DNA from: Clostridia bacterium
GTDB taxonomy: Bacteria; Bacillota; Clostridia; Oscillospirales; Acutalibacteraceae
Assembly: GCA_017613735.1 (NCBI GenBank)
Contig: JAGADF010000008.1
Coordinates: 62,001 to 126,000, forward strand
Direction of reading: 5' to 3'
Length of the DNA stretch: 64,000 nt
The notes below the pieces were generated by a model. That model saw only the letters and a list, made by a program, of their open reading frames with translations. It had not been told where the DNA came from and searched no databases. The position numbers were made by a program, and so were the translations under genes. Shown one piece after another: positions 27,183 to 36,478 of this stretch (positions are counted from its first letter, which is position 1; the number at the start of each line of letters is the position of its first letter).

Positions 27183-27217
27183 AACCCTCGGTTCAACTGA
27201 ACCGAGGGTTATTTTTT
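27183..27217. terminator. Bidirectional terminator between the symporter gene and addA
   Basis: AACCCTCGGTT, loop CAACTG, and AACCGAGGGTT (27183-27210) followed by T-rich sequence. It serves the plus-strand symporter gene and, with the A-rich left flank, possibly the minus-strand addA. Confidence 0.88.
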
Positions 27218-27223
27218 ATTGCC

Positions 27224-30200
27224 TTATAAGCTTTTGACAGTGTCGCCGAGTGAGAACGAATAGAGCAGAACCTCCTTGACCTTTTTGCCCGTAAACTGTT
27301 CGACGGCGTTTTTATAAATTTTCATCTGAGTAAGGTATCTTTCATTAAGCTCATCGGCAGTCTTTACGTAGTCGGTCTTATAGTCGACTATTACCGCTTC
27401 ACCGTTCTCGATAAAGAAGCAGTCGATTTTACCCTGAACAACCACCTTTTCGTCCGTTTCGATATCTTCAAAGAACGAGGCGGGAATTTCAACGGTGAAC
27501 TGCTTTTCGCGGCAAATATCGGAAGACGAACTCATCCTCTCATAAAGCTCGCTTTCAAAGAACTTTTTAATATTACCGATATTAACCGCATCCGACTGCT
27601 CGGGCGTAAACACGCCCTCAGCGGTCAGCCTTTCAAGCTCTTTTTTAACGTCCGCCTTCGCAAGCGTGAAATCGCACTTTTCCATAAACAGATGGGTGAA
27701 CGTGCCCCTCTGCGCGGGCGTAAAGCTGTCCCTGCCCATAAAGGCGGGCTTTTCCTTTGCGAAATAAATGTCGCTTATCTCCTGCTCATTAAGTCCGGAG
27801 GCAGTCCGTTTAGCGGCAACGGACGTAAGCGGGAGATACGGATAAACGTAATTAATCCTGTTTTCAAGCTCTTTTATAAATTTCGCGTCCGCCCTGACAG
27901 GTTCTGTTTCTTCTTGCGCCTCGGTTTCGCTCTCAGACGCGTTTTCGGGATAAAACGCCTTATACGTTATAAACGGCGCGTCAAAAATACTGCCGCTGTC
28001 AAAAACGAGTCCCGATTCCTTTCTTAAGTCCTCACAGCCCGAAGCCGTAAGAGCGACGGCAAGAATCCACCTTGCGAAATTGCCCGTATCGATAACGTCC
28101 GTCGGGTGAATAACGCCGTCAATGCAGTTCATATCGTTAATACTTGAAAGACTGATTTTATTGGCGCCGTCGGAAATGACAAAATACAGCTTTTCCCTCG
28201 CCCTCGTCATAGCGACGTAGAGCACGCGGATTTCCTCCGAAACGTCGTCAAGCTTGTTCTGAAGAGACGTGCCCGCGTACTGAAGCGTCGGGTAGCGGTA
28301 AAGACCGTTTCTGTCAAGTCTGCTGACGCCGAGCTTTGTCTTGGAATTAAGAAGCACCTTTTCCCTGTCGTTTTCCCTATAGGGCTGTTTATTGCACTTG
28401 GCGATAAATACGACGGGGAACTCAAGTCCCTTGCTCTTATGAATGGACATTATCTTAACGCAGTTGCCCGTTTCGCCGAGGTCGGTTTTCGAAGAAATAT
28501 CGCCGCCCGAACGGCTTACCTTATCAATAAACCTCATAAAGTCCGCAAGCGAGAAATTGCCGTTCTTTTCAAAACTTTCCGCGTAGTCGAGAAGATGCAT
28601 AAGATTAGACGCTCTGCGCTCGCCGTTAGGCATCGTTCTGACTATATCGTCAAAGGCGGTCTGCTCGTAAATACGGCGTAAAAGCTCGGACACGCTGTAA
28701 ATAACGCTGTAACGCTTGTATTCGGACAAAGTTTCAAGAAACCTCTTCGCCTTAACGGATTTTTCGGCGTATTTTTTAAGGCAGGAATAGAGCCTTTTGC
28801 CGCCGTTTTCAAGCCTTATGAGCGCAAGTTCGTCGGGCGTAAAGCCGTAAATGGGCGAAAACAGAGTCGTAAGCAGCGCAACGTCGTTGAGAGGATTGTC
28901 AATCGTCTTTAAAAGCGAAAGAACGACCGACACCTCGTAAAGCGAACAGAAGCCCTCGTTAGCCTCGCAGACACACGGGATTGAACGGGCTTTGAAAACA
29001 TTTGAAAGCTCGGTTCCGTTTGAACTGACCTTGCGCATAAGAACGCAGATGTCCGAATAACGGATATCACGGTAGATTTCACCGTCCTTAATCTGCATTT
29101 TCGAAGCAATAAGCCTTTCAATTTCAGACGCTATATGCTCAAATTCATCTTCCCTTGCGCCGTTTTCACCGACTCTTAAATGATGGATTTCGCACGGAAT
29201 ATCCCTCTCGTCATAATCCGCCTCGAAGTTAAGGTATTCGTTCTCGTCATAGTCAATTTCACCCGTTTTTTTATTCATAATACGGCTGAAAAAGAAATTG
29301 ACCGTATCTATAATTTCCTTTCGGCTTCTGTAATTGGAATCGAGGAAAATCTTTGACGGGTAATTGTCAAGCTCTTCGTCATAATAATCGAAGCTGTCGC
29401 GTTTTTCGATAAAGATTTCGGGCATAGCCTTTCTGAACCGATAGATGCTCTGTTTGACGTCGCCGACGATAAACATATTATTCTTATCGCGTGAGACAGC
29501 GGAGAAAAGCATATCCTGAGCGCGGTTTGTGTCCTGATACTCGTCTATGAGTATTTCTTCAAAGCGGTCGCTAAGCTCCTTCGCGAGCTCGGTTTTATTG
29601 CCGTTTTCATCAATAAGAAGCCTTAAAGCGGCGTGGCTTATATCGGAAAAGCTATAGGCGTTTTCTTCCTTTTTAAGACGCAAAAGCTCCGTGAAAAACT
29701 CCTTGAGTATGCCCGCAAAGCATTCAAGCGCGCCTTTCAGGCTTTCGCAGTCCGAAAGATACTGTTTTTCTCTTAAGGGCAGGTATTTATAAACGGAATT
29801 AATCGAATCCTTCGCTATGCCGCGGAGTTTCTGGGCTTTTTTCTTTTCTTCAAGCTCCTTTGTCTCGTTGTCCCTTATGGTCGGGAGCCGCTGAATAACG
29901 TCCTTTGAACGGGAAAGCTCGTCAATAAGAGCGTCCCACTCCCCTTTTTCGGCAAGCTCTTTAAGCGATTTGGCAAAATCAAGTATTCTTTCAAAATCGG
30001 GAACATAACTGTTTATAAGCGCGTCAATTCCGTCGCAAAGGTCAATGGCTTTTTCAAGCGCCGTAACCGCCTTTTCAAGCCTTAGACAAATATGGTTGAG
30101 CAAAGCCCTGCCCGATGCGGTTTGGCTTATGCCGACCGAGCCGTCATATTCGCTCATAAGCTCGTCCACCCATTTTTCGGGATTGTCATAAGCCGTGGCG

Positions 30201-30742
30201 TAATCGTAGCAGGTAAATATATTATCAATTAAGGTTGAATCGTCCTTATCGGCGTTAAACAGTTCAAGCAAATCAATAAACGCGTCGCTCTTTTTGTCAT
30301 AATACTTTTCAAGAACAGCGTCAACCGCATTGTTTTTAAGGATTTTTTCCTCGGTGCCGTCGAGAATCCTGAAATCCGGCTCAATATCGGACAGGAAGAA
30401 GTTTTCACGAACAAGCGAACCGCAGAATGCGTCCATTGTGCTTATAACCGCGCCCGAAAGAAGCCTTTGCTGACGAATCAGGTAGGCGTTATTAGGATTT
30501 TCCTTGATTTTATCGCTCAACGCCTTATTGATTTTATGACGCAGTCCCGCCGCGGCGGCATTAGTAAAGGTAACAATCATAAGCCTGTCGGCGGGGCCTT
30601 TATTCTCCTCGTCGCAGATTCGCTCGATTACCCTTTCGACAAGTACGGCGGATTTTCCGCTGCCCGCGGCGGCTGAGACGAGAACCGTACCGTTTCTCGA
30701 CTTTATAGCGAGGTTTTGTTCATCATTCCAATCAAACGACAT
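27224..30742 (-). CDS. addA: ATP-dependent helicase/nuclease subunit A
   Basis: Subunit of AddAB, the Firmicute counterpart of RecBCD that resects double-strand breaks. The 1172-residue protein has Walker A SAAAGSGKSAVLV (about residues 24-36), UvrD-type LIDEYQDTN and GDVKQSIYRFR, the helicase motif IMSIHKSKGLEFPVVF, and a C-terminal RecB-family nuclease (VVQGKIDCFF with VIVDYKTDYV). I chose ATG 30742 (MSFDWNDEQ) because GAGGAGGTGG lies just upstream, inside the end of addB. The addB stop overlaps by 11 bases, so the two are translationally coupled. Confidence 0.95.
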   Translation of the reverse strand: MSFDWNDEQNLAIKSRNGTVLVSAAAGSGKSAVLVERVIERICDEENKGPADRLMIVTFTNAAAAGLRHKINKALSDKIKENPNNAYLIRQQRLLSGAVISTMDAFCGSLVRENFFLSDIEPDFRILDGTEEKILKNNAVDAVLEKYYDKKSDAFIDLLELFNADKDDSTLIDNIFTCYDYATAYDNPEKWVDELMSEYDGSVGISQTASGRALLNHICLRLEKAVTALEKAIDLCDGIDALINSYVPDFERILDFAKSLKELAEKGEWDALIDELSRSKDVIQRLPTIRDNETKELEEKKKAQKLRGIAKDSINSVYKYLPLREKQYLSDCESLKGALECFAGILKEFFTELLRLKKEENAYSFSDISHAALRLLIDENGNKTELAKELSDRFEEILIDEYQDTNRAQDMLFSAVSRDKNNMFIVGDVKQSIYRFRKAMPEIFIEKRDSFDYYDEELDNYPSKIFLDSNYRSRKEIIDTVNFFFSRIMNKKTGEIDYDENEYLNFEADYDERDIPCEIHHLRVGENGAREDEFEHIASEIERLIASKMQIKDGEIYRDIRYSDICVLMRKVSSNGTELSNVFKARSIPCVCEANEGFCSLYEVSVVLSLLKTIDNPLNDVALLTTLFSPIYGFTPDELALIRLENGGKRLYSCLKKYAEKSVKAKRFLETLSEYKRYSVIYSVSELLRRIYEQTAFDDIVRTMPNGERRASNLMHLLDYAESFEKNGNFSLADFMRFIDKVSRSGGDISSKTDLGETGNCVKIMSIHKSKGLEFPVVFIAKCNKQPYRENDREKVLLNSKTKLGVSRLDRNGLYRYPTLQYAGTSLQNKLDDVSEEIRVLYVAMTRAREKLYFVISDGANKISLSSINDMNCIDGVIHPTDVIDTGNFARWILAVALTASGCEDLRKESGLVFDSGSIFDAPFITYKAFYPENASESETEAQEETEPVRADAKFIKELENRINYVYPYLPLTSVAAKRTASGLNEQEISDIYFAKEKPAFMGRDSFTPAQRGTFTHLFMEKCDFTLAKADVKKELERLTAEGVFTPEQSDAVNIGNIKKFFESELYERMSSSSDICREKQFTVEIPASFFEDIETDEKVVVQGKIDCFFIENGEAVIVDYKTDYVKTADELNERYLTQMKIYKNAVEQFTGKKVKEVLLYSFSLGDTVKSL

Positions 30743-33700
30743 TTTCGTCCACCTCCTCATAAGGCGTTACGCGGCAGACGTCGTTTTCGTTTATGCCGCA
30801 GACCGATTTGTAATCGCAGTAATCGCAGGTTCTGCTGTAATTATCATTCCTGACGGGGTAAATGGAAACGTCGCCCTCGTGGAGCTTAAGCGCCATCTGC
30901 GAAACGGCGGACTCGACAAGCTCCTTAAACCTGACAAAGCCGTCAAGACTTACGGCGTTTGTCTTATCGGACGTCGAGGCGGGAATAATTCTTCCGCTGT
31001 CGTTTTTGTCCATAGCGAGTATTATTTTATCGTCGTCAAGGACTACGCCCGCCATTTTGTTTTTACCGTAGGAAAGCTCTTTTTTCTGTTCGTCGCTCAT
31101 TGAATTGTCGACATTTACGAAGATATCCTTCGCCTTGAAATAAAGCACGCCCGACGGAACAAAATTCGGGAACATCTCTCCGCCGTTTTTCCACAGGGCG
31201 AAAAGATAGATAAACATCTGCATATTAAGTCCCATCGGAATATCGTCAAGCGAAAACTTTTTCGAGCCGCTCTTGTAATCGACAATCCGCACATAGCTTT
31301 TACCGTCCTTTTTAAGAACGTCAACTCTGTCTATTTCACCCGTAATCTTAACCGTACTGCCGTCGGAGGTAACGATTTCATAGGGCTTGATTTTCTTCTC
31401 GGGACTTATTGGAAGCTCAAATTCAACGGGTTCGAAATCACTGAATTCAAACTCCTCGATAAGTCTGTCCACAAGGCGGGAGACAATTTCAATATGGTAG
31501 TTATAATTATAGATAAACTTTGCCGTCTGGCCCGAATTAGAGTCCATTTCCTTTTCGGCAAAATCTTCAAGAATCTTTCTTATTTCATTTCGTCTCTGGG
31601 AAAGCGGAATATTCGCTATATTCCTTCCGAACTTCTCAATAAGCTTTTCAAGGCATTTATGAATAATCGTACCGCTTAAAGCAACGTCAATCTGAGCCTT
31701 TTTAAGCGGACTGACCTTAAGACCGTAACGGCAGAAATACCTGAACGGACACTTATAAAACTCCTCCACCCTTGAAGCGGAAAGGAACATATTCTTTTTA
31801 AACAGAGCCGTCGCAGTATTTCTGTCGGCAATTTTAGTCTGTCTTTTATCGCCGCTCGAAACGCGTTTCATCGACTCGATTATTCCTGTATATTCTTCGC
31901 GCGAGGAAAAATAATCCTCGATTTTACCCGAAAACTCGGTGTTGTCGTTCCACGTTGAAGCAAGACAGGTAAACGCGCACTGCTCGCTTTCAATTTCTTC
32001 GAGAGTGTTTTCCCTGCCGCTTGATACGGTTTCGATATTCGGGAAAACGGCTTTGACGTTTTCAATGACCTCCGACGGGGAATCCGTACCCTCATCGGAA
32101 GAGCCGTTATTATAAAGAAGCCAGAGCTTTTTTGACGCGGAAGTCAGCGCGTGATAAGCGATATATCTTTCTTCGGTAAACCTTCCGTCGCAGGCGGGGA
32201 GAATCTCAAGTCCCGAATCTATAAGAGCGCGTCTTTCGCTTTCGGAGATGATACCGTTATTCGGGTTATCGCGCGGAAATTCGCCCTCGTTAAGACCGAG
32301 AACGAAAAGATATTCCGGTGAGGAAAGACGGCTTCTCTGCGCGTCGGCTACGGCGACATTGTCAAGTCCCTGCGGAACCTCGCCGAGAGTCATACCCGAA
32401 ATGATGATTTCAAACAGCTCGCAGTATGTTTTGTCGGAAATCTCGCCGTCGCCCGTGATATTCGCAAGCGTGTCAAGCACCGACATTAACGCGTTCCAGA
32501 CTCTTTCCTGCTCAAGAGCAACCGCGCTTTCGCCCTTATTCTTTAAAAAGCCTGCAAGTTCAAAAAGCTTTTTGTCCGCGCCGATATTGATTAAAAGCTT
32601 GTATACCGCCTCGCTTTTCTGTTTGCCGCTGCCTTTTTTAAAGAAGCTAAGGAACGTATTAATCCAGCCGTAAACGGCTTTGCGAAGCGCGTTCACGGTA
32701 TCGAGTATCATTTCATTTTCTTCGTTCAGCTCGGAATTGAAGCCGTCCGGGTTTTTAGTCCATTCCTTTTTCCACTCGCTGCCCTTGACGCTCCAGATAT
32801 AACAATAGGTTTCAAGAAGCGAAACGTCGTCGGGAGAAACCGAGGTCATATCGGTTTTAAGAATTGAGAGAATACTGTCGGTATCAACCGAGCGCGACGC
32901 TATTCTCAGAGCGTAACGCACAGCCATTACAAGCGGATTTTTCGCAATAGACATTCTTGTATCCTCAAAAAACGGAATGTCATATTTTTTAAACATAAAT
33001 TCAAGCATTTTGTCATACGTGCCGGAAGAGCGTTCAAATACGGCTATATCGCGGCAACGTACATTCTCCTCGCGCATAAGGCGTTTTATTTCCCTTGACG
33101 CGGCGCGGCATTCGTCAAGACGGCTGTCGCAGCGGATTATGCTTATATTGTTTTCCTTACCGTTAAATACTTCGGGCTCGGGCGAATAGAGGTTTTTTTC
33201 AAGATGCTCAAGGTCCTTTGTAAAACGGGTTTTATCGTCGTTTTTAAGAAGCACGGTTTTTATCTCAACCTTATTCTTTTCGGCAAGGGCGATAACCTTT
33301 TTCGCCGTCGCGTTGATAAAAGCAAAGGGCGAATACTCCCCGTAGCCGTCAAACGAGTCGGTACAAAGCGTCATATATACGTCGGAAGCCTGATTAAGGA
33401 TTGTATCGACTATCTTCAGTTCCTGAGCCGTATAGCCCGTAAAGGCGTCAAGCACGACCGTTTTGCCTGAAAAATATTTTTCCGAAATCATTTTTTCGCA
33501 GGCAACCGAAAGAAGATTGTAATCGTCGAAATAATCCTTACTCATAAACGCATCATAAGCGCTGAAGATAAGGGACAGCTCCTTAAGCTTTTCGCTTAAA
33601 ATACCGCCCGTAACGGTCGATTTTTCGCTTAAATCGTCGGGAGAAACGGCGCACTGCTTCATCTCCTGAATAAAGGTGAGAAGCGAGGAAAGAGAGGTAA

Positions 33701-34040
33701 AATTCGACTTGAATTTACGGTAAATCTTAACGTTATCGCCGAGGGAATCAAGAGCAAGGCGCAGAATAACCGCCCTGCCGCCGTCGTCAATGCGAGGCAG
33801 GGAAGAATAAGGCGTATTTTCAATAACGCTGTTTGCAAGACGGGTAAAGCTTAAAATCTCAATTCCCGCCATATTTTCGGCGCCGACTTTTTCAAGAATC
33901 ATCTTTTCGCTTTCAAACGAAAACTGTTCAGGCACCAGTAACAGAAGGTTATTTTCACCTTTTTTCAGTTTTTCGGCAAGCATGGAACGGACGTATTTCG
34001 TTTTACCGCTTCCCGCCCTGCCGAGTATAAATTCAAGCAC
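30732..34040 (-). CDS. addB: ATP-dependent helicase/deoxyribonuclease subunit B
   Basis: The partner of AddA, 1102 residues. Walker A is LGRAGSGKT near the N-terminus. The C-terminal nuclease keeps the Fe-S staple cysteines, one in YKCPFRYFCRYG and three in RTCDYCDYKSVCG. The nuclease residues sit around GEIDRVDV and VRIVDYKSG. The GTG at 34038-34040 gives the usual N-terminus LEFILGRAG and has GGGGTG upstream. An ATG six codons earlier (34058) has no ribosome site. Confidence 0.93.
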   Translation of the reverse strand: MLEFILGRAGSGKTKYVRSMLAEKLKKGENNLLLLVPEQFSFESEKMILEKVGAENMAGIEILSFTRLANSVIENTPYSSLPRIDDGGRAVILRLALDSLGDNVKIYRKFKSNFTSLSSLLTFIQEMKQCAVSPDDLSEKSTVTGGILSEKLKELSLIFSAYDAFMSKDYFDDYNLLSVACEKMISEKYFSGKTVVLDAFTGYTAQELKIVDTILNQASDVYMTLCTDSFDGYGEYSPFAFINATAKKVIALAEKNKVEIKTVLLKNDDKTRFTKDLEHLEKNLYSPEPEVFNGKENNISIIRCDSRLDECRAASREIKRLMREENVRCRDIAVFERSSGTYDKMLEFMFKKYDIPFFEDTRMSIAKNPLVMAVRYALRIASRSVDTDSILSILKTDMTSVSPDDVSLLETYCYIWSVKGSEWKKEWTKNPDGFNSELNEENEMILDTVNALRKAVYGWINTFLSFFKKGSGKQKSEAVYKLLINIGADKKLFELAGFLKNKGESAVALEQERVWNALMSVLDTLANITGDGEISDKTYCELFEIIISGMTLGEVPQGLDNVAVADAQRSRLSSPEYLFVLGLNEGEFPRDNPNNGIISESERRALIDSGLEILPACDGRFTEERYIAYHALTSASKKLWLLYNNGSSDEGTDSPSEVIENVKAVFPNIETVSSGRENTLEEIESEQCAFTCLASTWNDNTEFSGKIEDYFSSREEYTGIIESMKRVSSGDKRQTKIADRNTATALFKKNMFLSASRVEEFYKCPFRYFCRYGLKVSPLKKAQIDVALSGTIIHKCLEKLIEKFGRNIANIPLSQRRNEIRKILEDFAEKEMDSNSGQTAKFIYNYNYHIEIVSRLVDRLIEEFEFSDFEPVEFELPISPEKKIKPYEIVTSDGSTVKITGEIDRVDVLKKDGKSYVRIVDYKSGSKKFSLDDIPMGLNMQMFIYLFALWKNGGEMFPNFVPSGVLYFKAKDIFVNVDNSMSDEQKKELSYGKNKMAGVVLDDDKIILAMDKNDSGRIIPASTSDKTNAVSLDGFVRFKELVESAVSQMALKLHEGDVSIYPVRNDNYSRTCDYCDYKSVCGINENDVCRVTPYEEVDENVV

Positions 34041-34117
34041 GGTTTCACCCCGTTTCATATTGATATAATTGTATCATATTTCGTATTATAATACAATAAT
34101 ATATCTTTTTGTGGTTC

Positions 34118-34148
34118 AAAAAACGGACAGTCGGCTGACTGTCCGTTT
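34118..34148 (-). terminator. Terminator after iorB
   Basis: AAACGGACAGTC and GACTGTCCGTTT form a 12-base-pair stem (34121-34148). Read on the minus strand it ends in a T run (plus-strand A run 34118-34123). Confidence 0.88.
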
Positions 34149-34150
34149 AT

Positions 34151-34726
34151 TTATTTATTTGCGTACCCCAGTTCAAACGCTTTAAGGTTCATTTCGAGGA
34201 ATTTTTCGGGTACGGTCTGCTTAATCGCTTCAAGCCACGTTTCCTTGGGCAAATCCATTTTTGACGCCATAACGCCGATTAAAACTACGTTTACCGCCTT
34301 GGGCGAGCCTGCCTCAACCGCAAGCGAAAGAGCGTCGATTGACGTCAGTTTTACGCCCGTTTTTTCAATCGCTTCGAGTACGCCGTTGGGATAAACCGCC
34401 GTGCCGATAACTACGGGCATCGGGTCTATCTTCTGGGTATTGGCGATAATGTTACCGTCCTTTTTAAGGTAAGGAAGCCATCTCGCCGCCTCAAGCTGTT
34501 CAAAGGCTAAAATCAAATCGGCTTCGCCGGGGCCTACAATCGGTGACGCGACCTCGTCGCCGTATTTAACATAAGTGACGACCGAGCCGCCGCGCTGGCT
34601 CATACCGTGAACCTCGCTGACCTTGACTTCAAAACCGCTGTTCAATAACGCCGCGCCGAGAAGTCGGCTTGTAAGTAATGTTCCCTGACCGCCGACACCG
34701 ACAATCATTACGCTTTTAGTCTGCAT
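34151..34726 (-). CDS. iorB: Indolepyruvate:ferredoxin oxidoreductase, beta subunit
   Basis: A 191-residue gamma-domain-type subunit of 2-oxoacid:ferredoxin oxidoreductases (MIVGVGGQGTLLTSRLLG; SEVHGMSQRGGSVVTYVKYG). With IorA it interconverts aryl-2-oxoacids (indolepyruvate, phenylpyruvate) and aryl-acetyl-CoA with ferredoxin. Its start codon overlaps the iorA stop by one base. It is the last gene of the four-gene minus-strand operon starting at the SSS symporter. Confidence 0.93.
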   Translation of the reverse strand: MQTKSVMIVGVGGQGTLLTSRLLGAALLNSGFEVKVSEVHGMSQRGGSVVTYVKYGDEVASPIVGPGEADLILAFEQLEAARWLPYLKKDGNIIANTQKIDPMPVVIGTAVYPNGVLEAIEKTGVKLTSIDALSLAVEAGSPKAVNVVLIGVMASKMDLPKETWLEAIKQTVPEKFLEMNLKAFELGYANK

Positions 34727-36459
34727 TACTTCGCACCTCCTTCGATAGCGCCGAATTTACACATCTGGGTACAGACGCCGCAACCGACACACTGCGTAAA
34801 GTCAATTACGCTCTTTTTGTCCTTAATGCTTATAGCTGGACAGCCTATCTTCATACACATTTTACAGCCCGTGCACTTGTCCGCATTTACCTTTAAGGGC
34901 GGATTATGCTTGACGTATTTAAGAAGCGCGCACGGTCTTCTTGAAATGACTACGGACGGCTCGGGAGTGTTGATTTCCTCGCGGATTACGTCCTCGCATT
35001 CCTTAAGATTATACGGGTCAACAACCCTTACCCTGTCAATGCCGACGGCGTTGCAGAGCTTTTCAAGGCTGACGGCTGTTGTCGGGTCGCCCTTAATCGT
35101 TTTGCCCGTTGTGGGGTTGTCCTGATGTCCCGTCATACCCGTAATGCTGTTGTCAAGTATGATAACGGTTGAATTCGACTGATTATAGGCTATATCGACA
35201 AGTCCCGTGATGCCCGAATGCATAAAGGTCGAGTCGCCTATAACCGCAACAGTTTTTGATTCGTTTTCGGGATTAGCCTTGTTTCTGCCGTGAAGTCCCG
35301 ACACGGACGCGCCCATACAGACACAGGTATCGACCATTCCCAGAGGCTGTAACGCGCCGAGAGTATAGCAGCCTATATCACCGCTTACGGCAACCTTTAA
35401 CTTCTTCAAGGCGTAATAAAGTCCCCTGTGAGGACAGCCTGCGCAAAGCACGGGAGGACGTCCCGGAATTTCAAGGTCGGTTTTTACGTTATCGACATCT
35501 TCGCCTAAAATCACCTTGCGGATAAGTCCCTGGGAATATTCGCCCAGAAGCGTAAATTCATCCTTGCCGATTACGTTGATGCCGTTGATTTTGCAGTGCT
35601 CCTCAATAAACGGGTCTAATTCTTCAAGTACATAGACCTTTTTACATTCGTTTACAAAGCTCTTAATCTTTTCAACGGGCAGCGGATAAACGCAGCCGAG
35701 TTTTAAGTACGAAGCATTTTTGCCCAGAGCCTCTTTCGCGTACTGATAACAGATACCCGACGCGATAATACCGATTTTTTTATCGTTGAATTCCGTTGTA
35801 TTGAATTCGCAGGTTTCAGCCCAGGCAATCTGGTCCTTAATTCGCTTTTCAACTACGACGTGCCTTTTAATAGCCATAGCGGGCATCATAACATATTTCT
35901 GCGGGTCCTTTACGCATTCCTTAAGCCCGTTGTCAATTCTGTCGGAAATTTCGGCGGCACTTCTTGAATGGGCAATTCTCGTTGTAAGACGAAGGATTAC
36001 CGGCGTGTCGAATTTTTCGGAAAGTTCAAACGCCTTTTTCGCAAATGAAAGACATTCTTCCGAATCGGCGGGCTCAAGCATCATAATCTTCGACGCCTTT
36101 GCATAATGACGGGAGTCCTGTTCGTTCTGTGAGGAATGCATACCGGGGTCGTCCGCAACGGCAATAACCATACCTGCGTTAACGCCCGTGTACGAAACGG
36201 TGAAAAGCGGGTCGGCAGCCACGTTAAGACCGACGTGCTTCATAGCACAGAAGCTCCTCGCGCCCGCGATTGACGCGCCGATAGCCGTTTCCATAGCGAC
36301 TTTTTCATTAGGCGCCCATTCCGAATAAATTTCATCGTACTTGGCAACGCATTCGGTAATTTCAGTGCTCGGCGTACCGGGATAGCTTGAAGCTACCCGA
36401 AGTCCGCCCTCGTAAAGTCCGCGCGCAACCGCCTCGTTGCCTAACATAAGTTTTTTCAT
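34726..36459 (-). CDS. iorA: Indolepyruvate:ferredoxin oxidoreductase, alpha subunit
   Basis: A 577-residue thiamine-pyrophosphate enzyme. The N-terminal pyrimidine-binding domain has NEAVARGLYEGGLRVASSYP and EKVAMETAIGASIAGARSF. The TPP domain has GDIGCYTLGA and AVIGDSTFMHSGITGLVDIA. Two C-terminal [4Fe-4S] motifs follow: CTGCKMCMKIGCP and CVGCGVCTQMC. The acyl-CoA synthetase gene is 19 bases upstream. Together with that enzyme and the symporter it suggests metabolism of aryl acids; the direction cannot be read from sequence. Confidence 0.95.
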   Translation of the reverse strand: MKKLMLGNEAVARGLYEGGLRVASSYPGTPSTEITECVAKYDEIYSEWAPNEKVAMETAIGASIAGARSFCAMKHVGLNVAADPLFTVSYTGVNAGMVIAVADDPGMHSSQNEQDSRHYAKASKIMMLEPADSEECLSFAKKAFELSEKFDTPVILRLTTRIAHSRSAAEISDRIDNGLKECVKDPQKYVMMPAMAIKRHVVVEKRIKDQIAWAETCEFNTTEFNDKKIGIIASGICYQYAKEALGKNASYLKLGCVYPLPVEKIKSFVNECKKVYVLEELDPFIEEHCKINGINVIGKDEFTLLGEYSQGLIRKVILGEDVDNVKTDLEIPGRPPVLCAGCPHRGLYYALKKLKVAVSGDIGCYTLGALQPLGMVDTCVCMGASVSGLHGRNKANPENESKTVAVIGDSTFMHSGITGLVDIAYNQSNSTVIILDNSITGMTGHQDNPTTGKTIKGDPTTAVSLEKLCNAVGIDRVRVVDPYNLKECEDVIREEINTPEPSVVISRRPCALLKYVKHNPPLKVNADKCTGCKMCMKIGCPAISIKDKKSVIDFTQCVGCGVCTQMCKFGAIEGGAK

Positions 36460-36478
36460 TAAATCTATCTCCTGTTAA

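Noticed and set aside
27224..34040. addA and addB as a UvrD-type anti-phage defence pair
   Set aside because: Both have the standard AddAB architecture, including the AddB iron-sulfur cysteines, and are housekeeping recombination genes.
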